64,000 bases of DNA, from the NCBI GenBank assembly GCA_903813345.2, contig CAIIXF020000001.1:39275366-39339365 (forward strand), read 5' to 3'. Source of the DNA: Owenia fusiformis (Eukaryota; Annelida; Polychaeta; Sabellida; Oweniidae). The notes below the pieces were generated by a model, which did no database searches, had not been told where the DNA came from, and saw only the letters and a list, made by a program, of their open reading frames with translations. Numbering within the stretch: the stretch's first letter is position 1; each line of letters starts with the position of its first letter. The translations under genes were made by a program, and so were the position numbers. Positions 22,157-35,126 of this stretch are shown piece by piece.

Positions 22157-23790
22157 ATGTTTCATATTAGTTCAGCAATGTTTCATATTGAATTGACATT
22201 AATGTTTCATATTGGTTCACATTGTTTCATTTTGGACCAGCTAAGCGTTTCATCTTGGTTTAGCAATATTTCATATTGGTTCAGATGTGTTTCAATTGGT
22301 TTAGGAATGTTTCATGTTCAACTGATTGCTGTGTTACATATTGTTTCAGCGTTGTTTCATATTGGTTCAGCAATGTTTCATATCGGTTCAGCAATGGTTC
22401 ATATTGGTTCAACAATGTTTCATATTGAATTGACATCAGCATTTCATATTGGTTCACTGATGTTTCATATCGGTTCAGTAATATTTTATATTGGTTCAGC
22501 AATGTTTCATATTGAATTGACATCAGCATTTCATATTGGTTCAGTGATGTTTCATATCGGTTCAGTAATATTTTATATTGGTTCAGCAATGTTTCATATT
22601 GAATTAACACCAACATTTCATATTGGTTCAGTGATGTTTCATATCGGTTCAGTAATGTTTTATATTGGTTCAGCAATGTTTCATATTGAATTAACATCAA
22701 CATTTCATACTGGTTCAGTGATGTTTCATATCGGTTCAGTATTTTTTCATATTGGTTCATTGATGTTTCATATCGATTCAGTATTTTTTCATATTGGTTC
22801 AGTGATCTTTCATATCGGTTCAGCAATGTTTCATATTGAATTAACATCAACATTTCATACTGGTTCAGTGATGTTTCATATCGGTTCAGTATTTTTTCAT
22901 ATTGGTTCAGTGATGTTTCATATCGGTTCAGTATTTTTTCATATTGGTTCATTGATGTTTCATATCGATTCAGTATTTTTTCATATTAGTTCAGTGATAT
23001 TTCATATCGGTTCAGTATTGTTTCATATTGGTTCATTGATGTTTCATATTGGTTCATTGATGTTTCACAATGGTTCAACAGTGTTTCATATTGAATTGAC
23101 ATTTCATATTAGTTCAGTGATATTTCATATCGGTTCAGATTGTCTCATATTGGCACAGTTATGTTTCATATTGGTTCAGTGATGCTCCATATCAGTTCAA
23201 AAGTGTAAATTGCTTCATATTCAATTGACAACAATATTTCATATTGGTTTAGTAATGGTTCATATTCGTTCAGTGGTGTTTCATATCAGTTCAGCAATGT
23301 TTCATATTGGTTCATTATTGTTTCATATCAGTTCAACAATCTTTCATATTGGTGTAACAGTGATTCATGTTGAATTGACACCATTCAACGTTTCATATTG
23401 GTTCAGAGATGTTTCATATTGGTTCATTATTGTTTCATATCAGTTCAACAATCTTTCATATTGGTGTAACAGTGTTTCATGTTGAATTGACACCATTCAA
23501 CGTTTCATATTGGTTCAGAGATGTTTCATATTGGTTCATTATTGTTTCATATCAGTTCAACAATCTTTCATATTGGTGTAACAGTGTTTCCTGTTGAATT
23601 GAAACCATTCAATGTTTCATATTGGTTCAGAATTGTTTTATATTTGTTCAGTTATGTTTCATATCAGTTCAGCAATGTTTCAAATTGGTTTAACAGCTCT
23701 TCATATTGAATTGATACCAACTTTTCATATCGGTTCAGCGATGTTTCATACCAGTTCTGAGGTGTTTCAGTGCAGTTAATAAACTTAACC
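22157..23790. repeat. 21-bp minisatellite with 112-bp higher-order repeat
   Basis: About 1.6 kb of a 21-bp unit (gtttcatattggttcagtga plus t) with variants 'tatcggttcagtatttt' and 'tattgaattgacatc'. Because 21 is a multiple of three, the plus strand stays open as a heptad series (MFHIGSV-like, up to 341 codons from 22157) and the minus strand as LNQYET-like. Neither frame has flanking exon structure, so I treat them as repeat by-products. Near the end, at about 23350-23620, a 112-bp block is repeated three times; 112 is not a multiple of 21 or 3, so the higher-order step breaks the frame. Confidence 0.93.
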
Positions 23791-24294
23791 AAGAGGTGGT
23801 GTCAAGGATTTATTTCGCAAGAAATCAATAGGAAAGAAGTTGAAGTTCTACAACTGAAAATAATCTTCAGGTCAGGACAAAAAAGTCAACATATTCACTT
23901 TGCATACAATTCTCAGTTTCAAAATTCTCTGCTATAAATTAAGTGTTATTATAAACATACAAATGACAAACATGTTTTGTCTGAGGACTTTTATAATTCG
24001 TAAATGTTTAAGTGTTGAAAGTTGGCAAATTTATTTTTGTATATTTCATATAACAAATACATAAACATACCAGAGGCTAACAATTGGTTTATACATTCTA
24101 AGTAAATTAAATATATAATCTGTCTTCATTGTCAAGGATACTTAATCTCAGCTGAATCATTTTTTCACTTCCTAGATCTTTAGCTTGGTCTCATGCCGAT
24201 TTTCTCAACAAGCTTATCAAGCTTAGGTTTAAAACTTTGACATGTTCGAAAATTGTTGGACTCATAGAATGAGAATGAGGTAAATCTGCTTTGA

Positions 24295-24843
24295 CATGGC
24301 GTAGAATAATGGAAATAACGTCACAACGCATGCGCGTAAATCGACATTTCATGGTCCAAAGATTTCAATGGAGAGCAGTCTTCATCAAAATTTAAAATCT
24401 TAATAACTTTTTAGCAAATAATTTATTTTCTTAGGATTCAACGGATCCTTGTTAGACCCAACGAAGTGTTCATTTTGATATATAAAACAGCAAAATCCAT
24501 CCACAGATCTTTCGGCCTTTTAATGATTTAATTTTCGGGATATTTTGCTAAAATCCCCCATTGGCCGCCATTATAGACTTTGAAAAACCCCAAATCCTCA
24601 TCATTTCATATCATTCGTTAAGTGATCTAAACAACTCCAATCGCTTAGGATTCAACGGATTCTAAGAGATCAAAGCTAATACAATATGTTGACAACCCCC
24701 GTTTCAATATTTGCCGCATAATCTTTCGGCCTTTTAGGTTATAAATTTGTCAATATTTTGATTTTCGACCATTAATGACGTACTTGGATCCAAGATTCAT
24801 TGTCCCAGGATTCATGACGCTATTTCCATTATTCTACGCCATG
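24295..24843. mobile_element. Non-autonomous element, TIR CATGGCGTAGAATAATGGAA
   Basis: Begins CATGGCGTAGAATAATGGAA (24295) and ends with its reverse complement TTCCATTATTCTACGCCATG (24843), a perfect 20-bp TIR continuing imperfectly inward. The interior has two copies of 'ttaggattcaacggat' and 'atctttcggccttttag', which suggests internal duplication. TGA on both sides could be a 3-bp target duplication, but the boundary is ambiguous. Confidence 0.8.
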
Positions 24844-27800
24844 AGTAAACACCTGAGCACTTCAGGTGTGATGTTAAAACCTAGATTCAAAACAAATGTC
24901 AGGGCAAATCCATATACATTCTTTCAAGTCCCATAGAACCTTATTTCAGTATTTCATTATATTGGGCAGTCACATGCAATATAAAAGCAATAAGTCCGAT
25001 CATAGGTAAAGAATGAAGACTTGATGGGATTTTCCCTAATGAGATCCCATGGAGTCCTCCAAGTCTTATAAGACACCTCATAGGGAAAAGTTCCATCTAC
25101 ATCGATCGAGTCTCAAATAATGTTAAGTCTATGGATGGATACCCTTTGCATTTGTTGGACTTCACTTCTTAAAAGAGAGCTATGAGTTTGATTTACAATA
25201 AATCTCTGAACTCACTAAGCCAATCAGAGTTTGTCATCCAAATACAGACGACTCTTTCTATGTGATAATTTCCTCTGACATCATTGAAGGTTACTGATCA
25301 AGCATTTAAGCATGTGATTCTTCCAGTTCACTGATTGGTTGAGAAAAGTTCATTGCAGTAGGTTTGAAATGATTTAAAACTGGCTGCCATGGGCACCGCT
25401 TCTAGAGGCGGGGCTGGTAAACTAGTCTATAATAGGCAGAGGGTAGTTTATAACTAGACTCTGCGCACAGGTTATATATGGAGGTTAAGAACTTAGGATT
25501 GCATGAGTTTAGCTGTCCCTTCATACAAGGATGGAATCCCTGGAGAGACTGACTAGCCTAGGTAATTCCGGGGGTAATTCACAGTTCGCAATCACCAGCC
25601 ATGGAAAGGAATGATTATTTAGCCAACCATGACTACATTTGAGTAAATGACATATCACTGAAGAGTAGAAATGTGGCTTCATGGTACATTGAATGAAATC
25701 AATGCAGTCATCACTGGCTTTGGTTTTACGCTTTATTTGTTTGTTCCGCAGATGTATAATACAAGATGAAGTTGTTGACAAATATTCGAGTGTCAAAAGT
25801 ACACTATGTGTTGTCAACAAAAATTGACGTGATTAAATTACATAACAGACCCTGGAGGTATGAACAGTCTCCTGCAGATTTCAGTAAAAAACACAAGGCC
25901 AAAACAATGAAAAAATTCAATGCCAATCTTTGAACTAGAGAAACCCATATATTTCATATATCCGCAAACCCCTACACTTACCTCTGGTCTACTTTTGTTA
26001 TAGTGATTGAAGTGGTTGAAATGGTTGTGGTTATTCATCTTTCCATCGTATTATGGAGCGTTTAGAGAAGGTTTTCATCGCAAATTCACACTTGCAAATA
26101 AAAAATAAAAACAAGAATGTCCGACTATAATAATTTGTTACGAAACTCCTGATTGGTTAGAAAACTGTATGCCAAAACGAGGCAAATCTAATTAAAGGTC
26201 CAGAAAGTAAACAATTAAGCACGTGGTCAATGTTGTTAATAACAATTAATGGTATTGTAAGGTCAATTGTCATAAAATATAACAGTTCCTGATTCATACA
26301 ACATAACAAATCGTTTGCATTTAGTATTGGCAATTACTCATCGATGTTTTACCATCCAATCAGCTTCAGTCACACAACTGCAAGCACTGAAAAGAAGTTG
26401 ACCTGATTATAATTGACCTTATAACGTGACGTCACTTGATGCAATAAATTACTCGATGGATACACCCCGGGGATACACCCGTCGCAATCAACGATCAGGG
26501 GGGGGGCGGGGTTAGAGCTAGTAGGGTTAGAGCTAGTAGGATGGGTAGACAGCTCCCGGGTAGACATCAACGGGACATAGGGTGTATCGATTTGACATGG
26601 AATGTGTTCCATTGACAGGATATCAATAGAAGCCATTGGTTTCCATTGATTTATGCCAAAAATTCACTATGACCATACCCTTTGCATTCGTTTGACTTCA
26701 TTTTTTAAGAGAGCTTCGTCTTTGTAGTTTAGACTCTGCACGCACGGTACTATGACCACTGGCGGGTCTAGAGAGGATCCAGGGGGGGGGGCATACCCCC
26801 ACCCTTTTATGGGCCCAGAGACATTTTTAGAATCCCAAAATTTTGTACCTCAAAAATTTTGTAGGGGCTCAAATAACTCAAAATTTGGTCCCCCTTGTTG
26901 ATTTATGGAAGGACCAGTGATGACCTGAATCGATTGCAAATTAGATTATTTCACAATATGACATAAATGGTACATCTCATCAAATGTGAAAATATGAAGT
27001 TTGCAATCGACTCAGGACATACTTAAATTGAAAGATTGTACATTTTTTCATACTTTTTTTCCTATAAAATGACTTTATTTAAAATCCTTGAAATACTTCC
27101 ATGGTTACATTGTACATTTTTACTATATTTCATTAAACTTACTGCCCCAACTCTGACCCCCTGTCGCCAAAGTAACCATAATAGGTACCGGTAAGTTCGG
27201 CATTATCTGATTATTTTGTAATCAAACTCTTTATACATACCGGATTCCTCTGATTCTACATTTCAACAAGAGTACCAATCAAAGGTGGTAACAGAATAGA
27301 TTTTGGTATAAAACACTACTATATCAAATGCGACATGGTAATTTAAGAGTTGTTTTAATGAGACGGGGGATGATCATCGTGAGACTAGATTACATCCTTC
27401 TATCGGTTTCCTTCAAGAAATTCCTTCTTTGCAAGGCAGAGATGGTCTGAGCATCAGAATGGAGAGTGACACAATTTACTAAAGCATATGAAGAATTCCA
27501 CACACTTTTCTTTTTTACTAATAAGCTGCTAAATCACAAACATAAAGCAATCATTCTTCCATAGAACTCAGTTCTGCTCCAATACGAAATTAGGGAGTTT
27601 ACGCTTGCAATGTTTTTCACAACCTAAAGGTACGTTCACACCAACGGCGAATGCCACGCTTTAAATCGGCGAGCAAAGCGCCGTCATTTTTGTCATTTTT
27701 CTTCATACCAACGGCGCTTTGATGGCGCTTTAAAGCGGCTTGTAAAGCGGCACCAAAGCGTAACAAAGTTTGATTAAAGCGTCGGGGTCGTAATAGGTCG

Positions 27801-28211
27801 TAGAAAAGCTCAGAGTAAAACGGGATATTCGGCAAGAGCGCCAAAAAATTTTAAACTCTTAAAAAATTTTGGGCGCTCTGTTACGAATCGATTAAGCGCC
27901 GAGAGCGTATCAAAGCTTAACAAACCGTAACAAAGCTCAGAAAAACTTGATCCAAAGCGTAGGAAAGCTTAACATAGCTCTAAAAGGTTCCTCACGCTTT
28001 GATCCCGCTTTGATCAGGCTTTGTTACGCTTGAAATCACGCTTTGAAAAGCTTTGATAAGCATTATTACGCTTTGATGCGATTATGACGATTTAAATCAG
28101 GCTCTGATACGATTGCAAAACTCTGTTGTGCATTGTTACGCTCTGTTAAGCTCTGTCACGCATTGGAAAATGTCGAGATCGCCGATTCCATGCCGCTTTT
28201 GATCCAATGAC

Positions 28212-28220
28212 TATATAAAG
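28212..28220 (+). promoter_or_regulatory. TATA-like box inside the foldback element
   Basis: 'tatataaag' lies 46 bases before the ATG at 28267, in the unique centre of the element between its inverted arms. It is consistent with an internal RNA polymerase II promoter but has no further support. Confidence 0.35.
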
Positions 28221-28266
28221 ATGCAGTAGATCCATAAAACCATTGCATCTTTGACTCGAGAACACG

Positions 28267-28380
28267 ATGGCAGAACAACGAGATCCAGAAATTCCAGATG
28301 GACCAGAGCATGACCTATCTGAAGAAGACATGACGTTTGTCGCACGGCGTGATATAGCGTGTGAAAACTTTCAAGCGTAA
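28267..28380 (+). CDS. Short frame at centre of foldback element (37 aa)
   Basis: The ATG at 28267 (context cacgATGG, G at +4) opens a 37-codon frame that begins MAEQRDPEIPDGPEHDLSEE and ends with TAA at 28378. It is acidic with no membrane segment. It is the only non-repeat part of the element. It could be a captured 5' exon of a host gene, a remnant of a transposon protein, or chance. I recognise no family. Confidence 0.25.
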   Translation: MAEQRDPEIPDGPEHDLSEEDMTFVARRDIACENFQA

Positions 28381-31214
28381 CAAAGCCTAGCAAAGCGTTT
28401 CAATCCTTGATTAAAGCGTCTCAATTCGTTGGAAAGCTTGAGAGTCCCTCAGGAAAGTGTAACAAAGAGTGTCAGATATTGATGAAAGCGTCTGACCTCG
28501 TGTCAGATCTTCATGCCAGATCGTAGCAAATCTTGAGACATCTTAACGAAGCGTGTCAAGTGGTAACAGACCGTGAATAGACTGGGGTCCCCGCTTTGAA
28601 CCAAGCTGTGTTAAGCTTTCCTACGCTTTGAGTCAAGCTTTGTTGAGCTTTGTTACGGTTTGTTAAGCTTTGATACGCTCTCGGCGCTTCAATCAATTCG
28701 TAACAGAGCGCCCAAAATTTTTGAACAGTTTAACATTTTTTGGCGCTCTTGCCGAATATCCCGCTTTACTCCGAACTTTTCTACGACCTATTACGATCCC
28801 GACGCTTTAATCAAGCTTTGTTACGCTTTGGTGCCGCTTTACAATCCGCTTTAAAGCGCCATCAAAGCGCCGTTGGTGCGAACGCTTAAACAGTTTAAAT
28901 TTTTTAGCGCTCTTGCCGAATATCCCGCTTTACTCCCGAGCTTTTCTACGACCTATTACGACCCCGACGTTTTAATTAAGCTTTGTTACGCTTTGGTGCC
29001 GCTTTACAAGCCGCTTTAAAGCGCCATCAAAGCGCCGTTGGTGTGAACGTACCATAAACGTGAACGGGAAATATTTAAGCGATGTATTTGTATGGGTGAT
29101 TGGTCATACGGATAGGTTGGCGTTTCGATTTTATATATGCAAATTAAACTCCCTATTATTGGAAAAGGACGCAAACGTAAGTTACAAATACTCAAATATC
29201 CGAGATAGTCAAAAATTTAAAATATTAATTTGAAAAAATATGTCTTGGCAACCAGCTTCTGCCATTTCAAAGGACATGTCTCGGTTTGGAGAGCAGTCTA
29301 ACTTACTGAGCTAATGATTTTTTGCATGAAAAATATAGAAATAAAACCCAAATTAAATTATGAATATTCAAAAGAAGACGTTTAAATCTACAATTTGTAA
29401 AAATATCAAAATTGTCCGAACGTGTAGTATTCAAGAAAAGACTCGGTTTGGACAACGATGTTCATCAGTCTACTGCGCTAATATTTTTTTGAAAAATATA
29501 GAAATAACACCCAAATAAAATTATGGAAATTCAAAAGAGGACATAAAAATCTACAACTGCAATAAATGCTGACAATGTCAACCAGTTCAAGGCGCAAATT
29601 AACAAACACAGAACCTAAAGTACCACTACAACGAGATGACAGCCCCTTTAACCCATGTCCAGTGCACTTTCAAGAAAACAATTCCCCCCCCCCCCTTTCC
29701 CACTTACTAAGACCTTACATATAACAAGATCTGGATAATATAGGATCCTTCCTTCTTCCAGAAGAAATGGTATACATTTATACAGGTATAATAGTACTAA
29801 GTAAAAATATCAAAATTGTCCAAAGCAGGCGTAACGTGCAGTAGACTCATCATGATAAACCATGCCATCCCATTTCTTCTCAACCCTGAGATGTTCCAGG
29901 TGAAACAGAAAGATGCCATGAGTATCAGAATGCAGTAGACTGATGAACTTCGTTCACCAAACCGAGACTAGTCTTTTCTCCTTTATAGCGACATGCTAAT
30001 GCTGAAGCTAAAGGGACCATATAGGATAGAGGAGAGACATGTTATATTTGAGCTCTTGGGACATACTTTGTATTGCATACGTATTGTGAAGATCCAAGTG
30101 TTCTTGGTTACCCAAGTATTGTTTTGGTTCATATCGCAATCGCAACCAAAAAAGGTTCATATATGACATTAAACGTGCTTCAAATAGGGATGTGGTAATT
30201 TGTAATCCCCATAAAACCTTCTTAAGGCATTTTAGAAGAGTTTCCTTGGAGTATCTACCCTCAACGTCCTCATTTCAGAACTCAATATCCATCTTATCTT
30301 CGACAATAGCACCTGTATTTTCGGTCACATTCAGGCCAGGGCCGTTTCCAGGATAATGAAATGAACTATATTTTTGGCAAAACACTAAATTTTGAAATGC
30401 CTGTAACTTTTTACCATTTGTGAGTTGAATCATGATACTTGGCAAATCAATGTAACTTTGGATGAGCTTTAAAATGATATATGACACATGCTATGGAGAC
30501 ATTGGTATGTTTTCCTAGGGGGAGGAGCATGCTCTCGTGACACCCTGTATGGTACAATTTATAGTTAATAAAATGTTTTAAAGTGTATTGGTATTTTTGG
30601 GATGAAAAACAAGCGAAATGCATGAAAAAACTCCCCCGGTTCATTCTACAAACAACACCCACTCCTTTTCATTTTTTGGGCCAGCGTTTTTACCAGCAAA
30701 ATTATTTTGTGGCTTTCTTGTGATTTAGACCTGCATAAATAAGTGAACTCAGAACACCACTTGGGTTATCAGAATAGTTGGGAAAGATTCTTTGATACAG
30801 CAGAACAGTTGGGCTTCCACATTGATTGTGCTGAATGAGTTGTGCTAGTTAAAATAGATCAATCATGTCAGTTTATCGTTCAAGTCCAGTCGTTTTTCCA
30901 AATGATTTTGGCTGACTAGTAATAGATGGCGAAGAAATCAATGGGTTTAATTTTCACAATGTGGAACAAAGAAGAACAACAGACCAGTGGCAATAAATGA
31001 ATTGCAATCTTTACGAGTCATCATCGCCAAAATTATTATATTATTCTATGCTCATTTTCTGTTCAGACGCACGGTAAGAGGCTGATTTTAAGGATTGCTT
31101 TCTTTGCGATGTCATCTCAAAACGTTTACATGGTTGTGTTGCAAGACTTGGTTGTATGTACGGAAATGTTCTAAGTCAATGGAGAGGTTAAGCAAAACGA
31201 TTTTTATGACGTGA

Positions 31215-33156
31215 ACCGCAAACGTAAACCTTTACGTTCCCGTTTACATACCATGAACAAAAGTGCTTTAGGCTGAGCACGTAACGTAAACGTAAACCTC
31301 AAAATGTTTTTTACCTTTTTCTTAGCGGCCTTTTGTTTTATTATCTACTTTTTGGCCTATTTAAAAATATATAAAAATATTACTTTTATTGACAAATTGA
31401 TGGAAGTGTTTAACAGAAGAGATGTTTCACAGCCTGGCAGTGTTTTATGATATCTTGGCTATTACAACAATACAACATGTTGTCTCCATGCTGTTTTATT
31501 TAAATGTTGAACACAATATGTACAGTAGAAATAATTAAGATGATTTGAGATGTGGGAATTGCCATGTATGTAATTTCATCAGATTTTACAAATAATATGG
31601 GTGCCTCAATATTCAAGTTATAATTGATTAGATTGGACATAAATGATCTCGATATGTCCAGATTTGTGTCAAACATATTCATGCATTCGACCTATATCAT
31701 ATTTATCTCGATCGAACTTGATAAAGTACTAAAAATCCTTTACGGAACGACCTACCTAAACTTTGATTTTTCACGTTTGGATGTACGTAAACCGGGAAAT
31801 TAAAGTAGAACAATATGTGTAAAAACCTGTGTGCGCCTTCCCGTTCGCGGTTTACGTTGTAAAAAGGATTGTGCCTACGATTCTGTTACAATATACTTTT
31901 GATTGTGCTGAGCCTTTGTCCGTCTCGAGCATTTTCTCTTAAGATGTAACCTCCAGTTTCTTACTAAGTTACTGAGTTCATTTTTTAAATACGCACTATT
32001 TTCCTGGATAATTTTGTAATAATAACGTCATGTTGGTGGCGTACCTTAGAAGTGTAGCCCATCTCAGTTAAGAAAAAATACTCACAGATTTGACCATACC
32101 GTGCGCCTATTCATTATTAGCAATTTGTAAACTTCATCGTTAAAAAAATTAATCTTCGCAACCCCCCCCCCTCTGTTTATTCTTCCGATCACAGGACATG
32201 GTTCAAGAACTATTATACTATTCTACAAATCACACGCATTTGCCACTTTTGGCAAATTGCTAGGCCAGTACACAAAGTATAATTGTATAATGAAACATCG
32301 ATTGAAAAATATATTTTGGGGTCTTGACATTCTTACGAAAATAGCTTATGCACGATGTTATAGCATGACGGTTACGACACCTCTGAAAACGAGATTAGAC
32401 GACTACGATCACTGATTTATCCAATCGAAAATGGCCGCGATGGAACAGAAAACTAAGGTTGGTGCATTATTTTCTTCTACTGTGTTTCAATGAAAGGATG
32501 GACGATTTTTGTAGGCATCGCATTCGGTGATGCACTTAGTAATGTATATTTTGAACGTATTCCTTTGCAAATTGATGCCCGGGGAAACCATGAAATAAGC
32601 GAAAAACCGCTGAGTTTGAAATTCAAAACTACACAAAATTTAGTAATTTGTTTATTTTTGTCGTTAGGGCATGGTCTACATTGCCTAACGACCTCGGAGT
32701 ATATAGATGTAACCTACATACGATCATAAAAGCCAATTGAGCATTGGAAACCACATAATATGTTCTACTTAAGCCATAATATTGTATTTTTAATTTGCGG
32801 TTACGCAAAAATTGATTGACGGTTACGCGAACCTCGTTCAAATATGTATCCAAGATTCATTGTTATTAATTTTGTCATATTCATCAGTACTTGATGCTAA
32901 TTCTTCTTTTGCCTCTTCATTGCTATCTTTTTGACTTGAATTGGTTTCATAAATAAAGCAAGACACAATTTTTCCTTGCCCTATAGAGGCTCAAACAAGA
33001 GCGTCTCATTATAACAATAACACGGAAAGAGGCTATCAGAACTAGCAACCTTAACTTGAAAGATGTACATGCACGTAACCGTCCGATAAATATCCAATGT
33101 ACATCTAATACAATACGTTACCGTCTATAGAATCTAACCGTCTAACGACATTGCGT
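31215..33156. repeat. 1.95-kb tandem unit, first copy
   Basis: From 'accgcaaacgtaaaccttta' (31215) to 'taacgacattgcg', nearly identical to the second copy with an offset of about 1967 bases. Differences are scattered single bases and small indels, for example 7 extra bases in copy two near 33250. It is rich in GTAAAC/GTTTAC and GTAACCGTC motifs in both orientations. One possible start codon is at 32431 (see the findings). No transposase frame. Confidence 0.9.
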
Positions 33157-33181
33157 TTGAAACCTTATTATTTACAATATG

Positions 33182-35126
33182 ACCGCAAACGTAAACCTTT
33201 ACGTTCCCGTTTACGTACCATGAACAAAAGTGCTTTAAGCTGAGCACTTTAGACGTAACGTAAACGTAAACCTCAAAATGTTTTTTACCTTTTTCTTAGT
33301 GGCCTTTTGTTTTATTTTCTACTTTTTGGCCTATTTAAAAATATATAAAAATATTACTTTATCGACAAATTGATGGAAGTGTTTAACAGAAGAGATGTTT
33401 CACAGCCTGGCAGTGTTTTATGATATCTTGGCTATTACAACAATACAACATGTTGTCTCCATGCTGTTTTATTTAATTGTTGAACACAATATGTACAGTA
33501 GAATTAAGATGATTTGAGATGTGGGAATTGCCATGTATGTAATCTCATCAGATTTTACAAATAATATGGGTGCCTCAATATTCAAGTTATAATTGATTAG
33601 ATTGGACATAAATGATCTCGATATGTCCACAGATTTGTGTCAAACATATTCATGCATTCGACCTATATCATATTTATCTCGATCGAACTTGATAAAGTAC
33701 TAAAAATCCTTTACGGAACGACCTACCTAAACTTTGATTTTTCACGTTTGGATGTACGTAAACCGGGAAATTAAAGTAGAACAATATGTGTAAAAACCTG
33801 TGTGCGCCTTCCCGTTCGCGGTTTACGTTGTAAAAAGTATTGTGCCTACGATTCTGTTACAATATACTTTTGATTGTGCTGAGCCTTTGTCCGTCTCGAG
33901 CATTTTCTCTTAAGATGTAACCTCCAGTTTCTTACTAAGTTACTGAGTTCATTTTTTAAATACGCACTATTTTCCTAGATAATTTTGTAATAATAACGTC
34001 ATGTTGGTGGCGTACCTTAGAAGTGTAGCCCATCTCAGTTAAGAAAAAATACTCACAGATTTGACCATACCGTACGCCTATTCATTATTAGCAATTTGTA
34101 AACTTCATCGTTAAAAAAATTAATCTTCGCAACCCCCCCTCTGTTTATTTTTCCGATCACAGGACATGGTTCAAGAACTATTATACTATTCTACAAATCA
34201 CACGCATTTGCCACTTTTGGCAAATTGCTAGGCCAGTACAGAAAGTATAATTGTATAATGAAACATCGATTGAAAAATATATTTTGGGGTCTTGACATTC
34301 TTACGAAAATAGCTTATGCACGATGTTATAGCATGACGGTTACGACACCTCTGAAAACGAGATTAGACGACTACGATCACTGATTTATCCAATCGAAAAT
34401 GGCCGCGATGGAACAGAAAACTAAGGTTGGTGCATTATTTTCTTATACTGTGTTTCAATGAAAGGATGGACGATTTTTGTAGGCATCGCATTCGGTGATG
34501 CACTTAGTAATGTATATTTTGAGCGCATTCCTTTGCAAATTGATGCCCGAGGATAACATGAAATAAGCGAAAAACCGCTGAGTTTGAAATTCAAAACTAC
34601 ACAAAATTTAGTAATTTGTTTATTTTTGTCGTTAGGGCATGGTCTACATTGCCTAACGACCTCGGAGTATATAGATGTAACCTACATACGATCATAAAAG
34701 CCAATTGAGCATTGGAAACCACATAATATGTTCTACTTAAGCCATAATATTGTATTTTTAATTTGCGGTTACGCAAAAAATTGATTGACGGTTACGCGAA
34801 CCTCGATCAAATATGTATCCCAGATTCATTGTTATTCATTTTGTCATATTCATCAGTACTTGATGCTAATTCTTCTTTTGCCTCTTCATTGCTATCTTTT
34901 TGACTTGAATTGGTTTCATAAATAAAGCAAGACACAATTTTCCCTTGCCCTATAGAGGCTCAAACAAGAGCGTATCATTATAACAATAACACGGAAAGAG
35001 GCTATCAGAACTAGCAACCTTAACTTGAAAGATGTACATGCACGTAACCGTCCGCTAAATATCCAATGTACATCTAATACAATACGTTACCGTCTATAGA
35101 ATCTAACCGTCTAACGACATTGCGAC
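33182..35126. repeat. 1.95-kb tandem unit, second copy
   Basis: Second copy of the 31215 unit, separated from it by 25 bases. Homology stops at about 35126, where unrelated sequence begins. A perfect 22-bp inverted repeat pairs 34325-34346 in this copy with 35449-35470 beyond its end, so the unit overlaps a TIR-bounded segment. Confidence 0.9.

Larger units (their letters stand above)
27628..29054. mobile_element. 1427-bp foldback element, TAA duplication, inserted in a MITE
   Basis: TIRs GGTACGTTCACACCAACGGCG and its complement bound the insert, with TAA at 27625-27627 and 29055-29057. The uninterrupted relative reads 'aacctaaacgtgaac' at 35591, with a single TAA at 35595-35597. A TAA duplication fits PIF/Harbinger-type transposition (TWA targets). 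The interior is made of degenerate 'aaagcgtaacaaagctt' units, inverted about the centre. The right arm is duplicated in tandem (28721-28885 and 28886-29054). It has no transposase. It carries a TATA-like box and a short frame at its centre, listed separately. Confidence 0.88.
27591..29155. mobile_element. Small MITE (TAGGGAGTTTA TIR) split by a later insertion
   Basis: The ends TAGGGAGTTTA (27591-27601) and TAAACTCCCTA (29145-29155) are perfect inverted repeats; the outer TA may be the target duplication, as in Tc1/mariner-type elements. Without the inner element its length is about 135 bp. A related uninterrupted copy lies at 35561-35697 and shares 'ttgcaat-tttttcacaac' and 'gaaaatatttaag'. 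Confidence 0.8.

Noticed and set aside
22157-23709. Frames of 341, 223, 91, 62 and 62 codons resembling a heptad-repeat protein
   Set aside because: Direct translation of a 21-bp minisatellite on both strands; frames break at the 112-bp higher-order repeats.
25130-26740. Similar pieces near 10555, 25137 and 26680 ('ccctttgcat', 'aaaagagagct')
   Set aside because: Probably remnants of one dispersed repeat, but neither ends nor target duplications could be defined.
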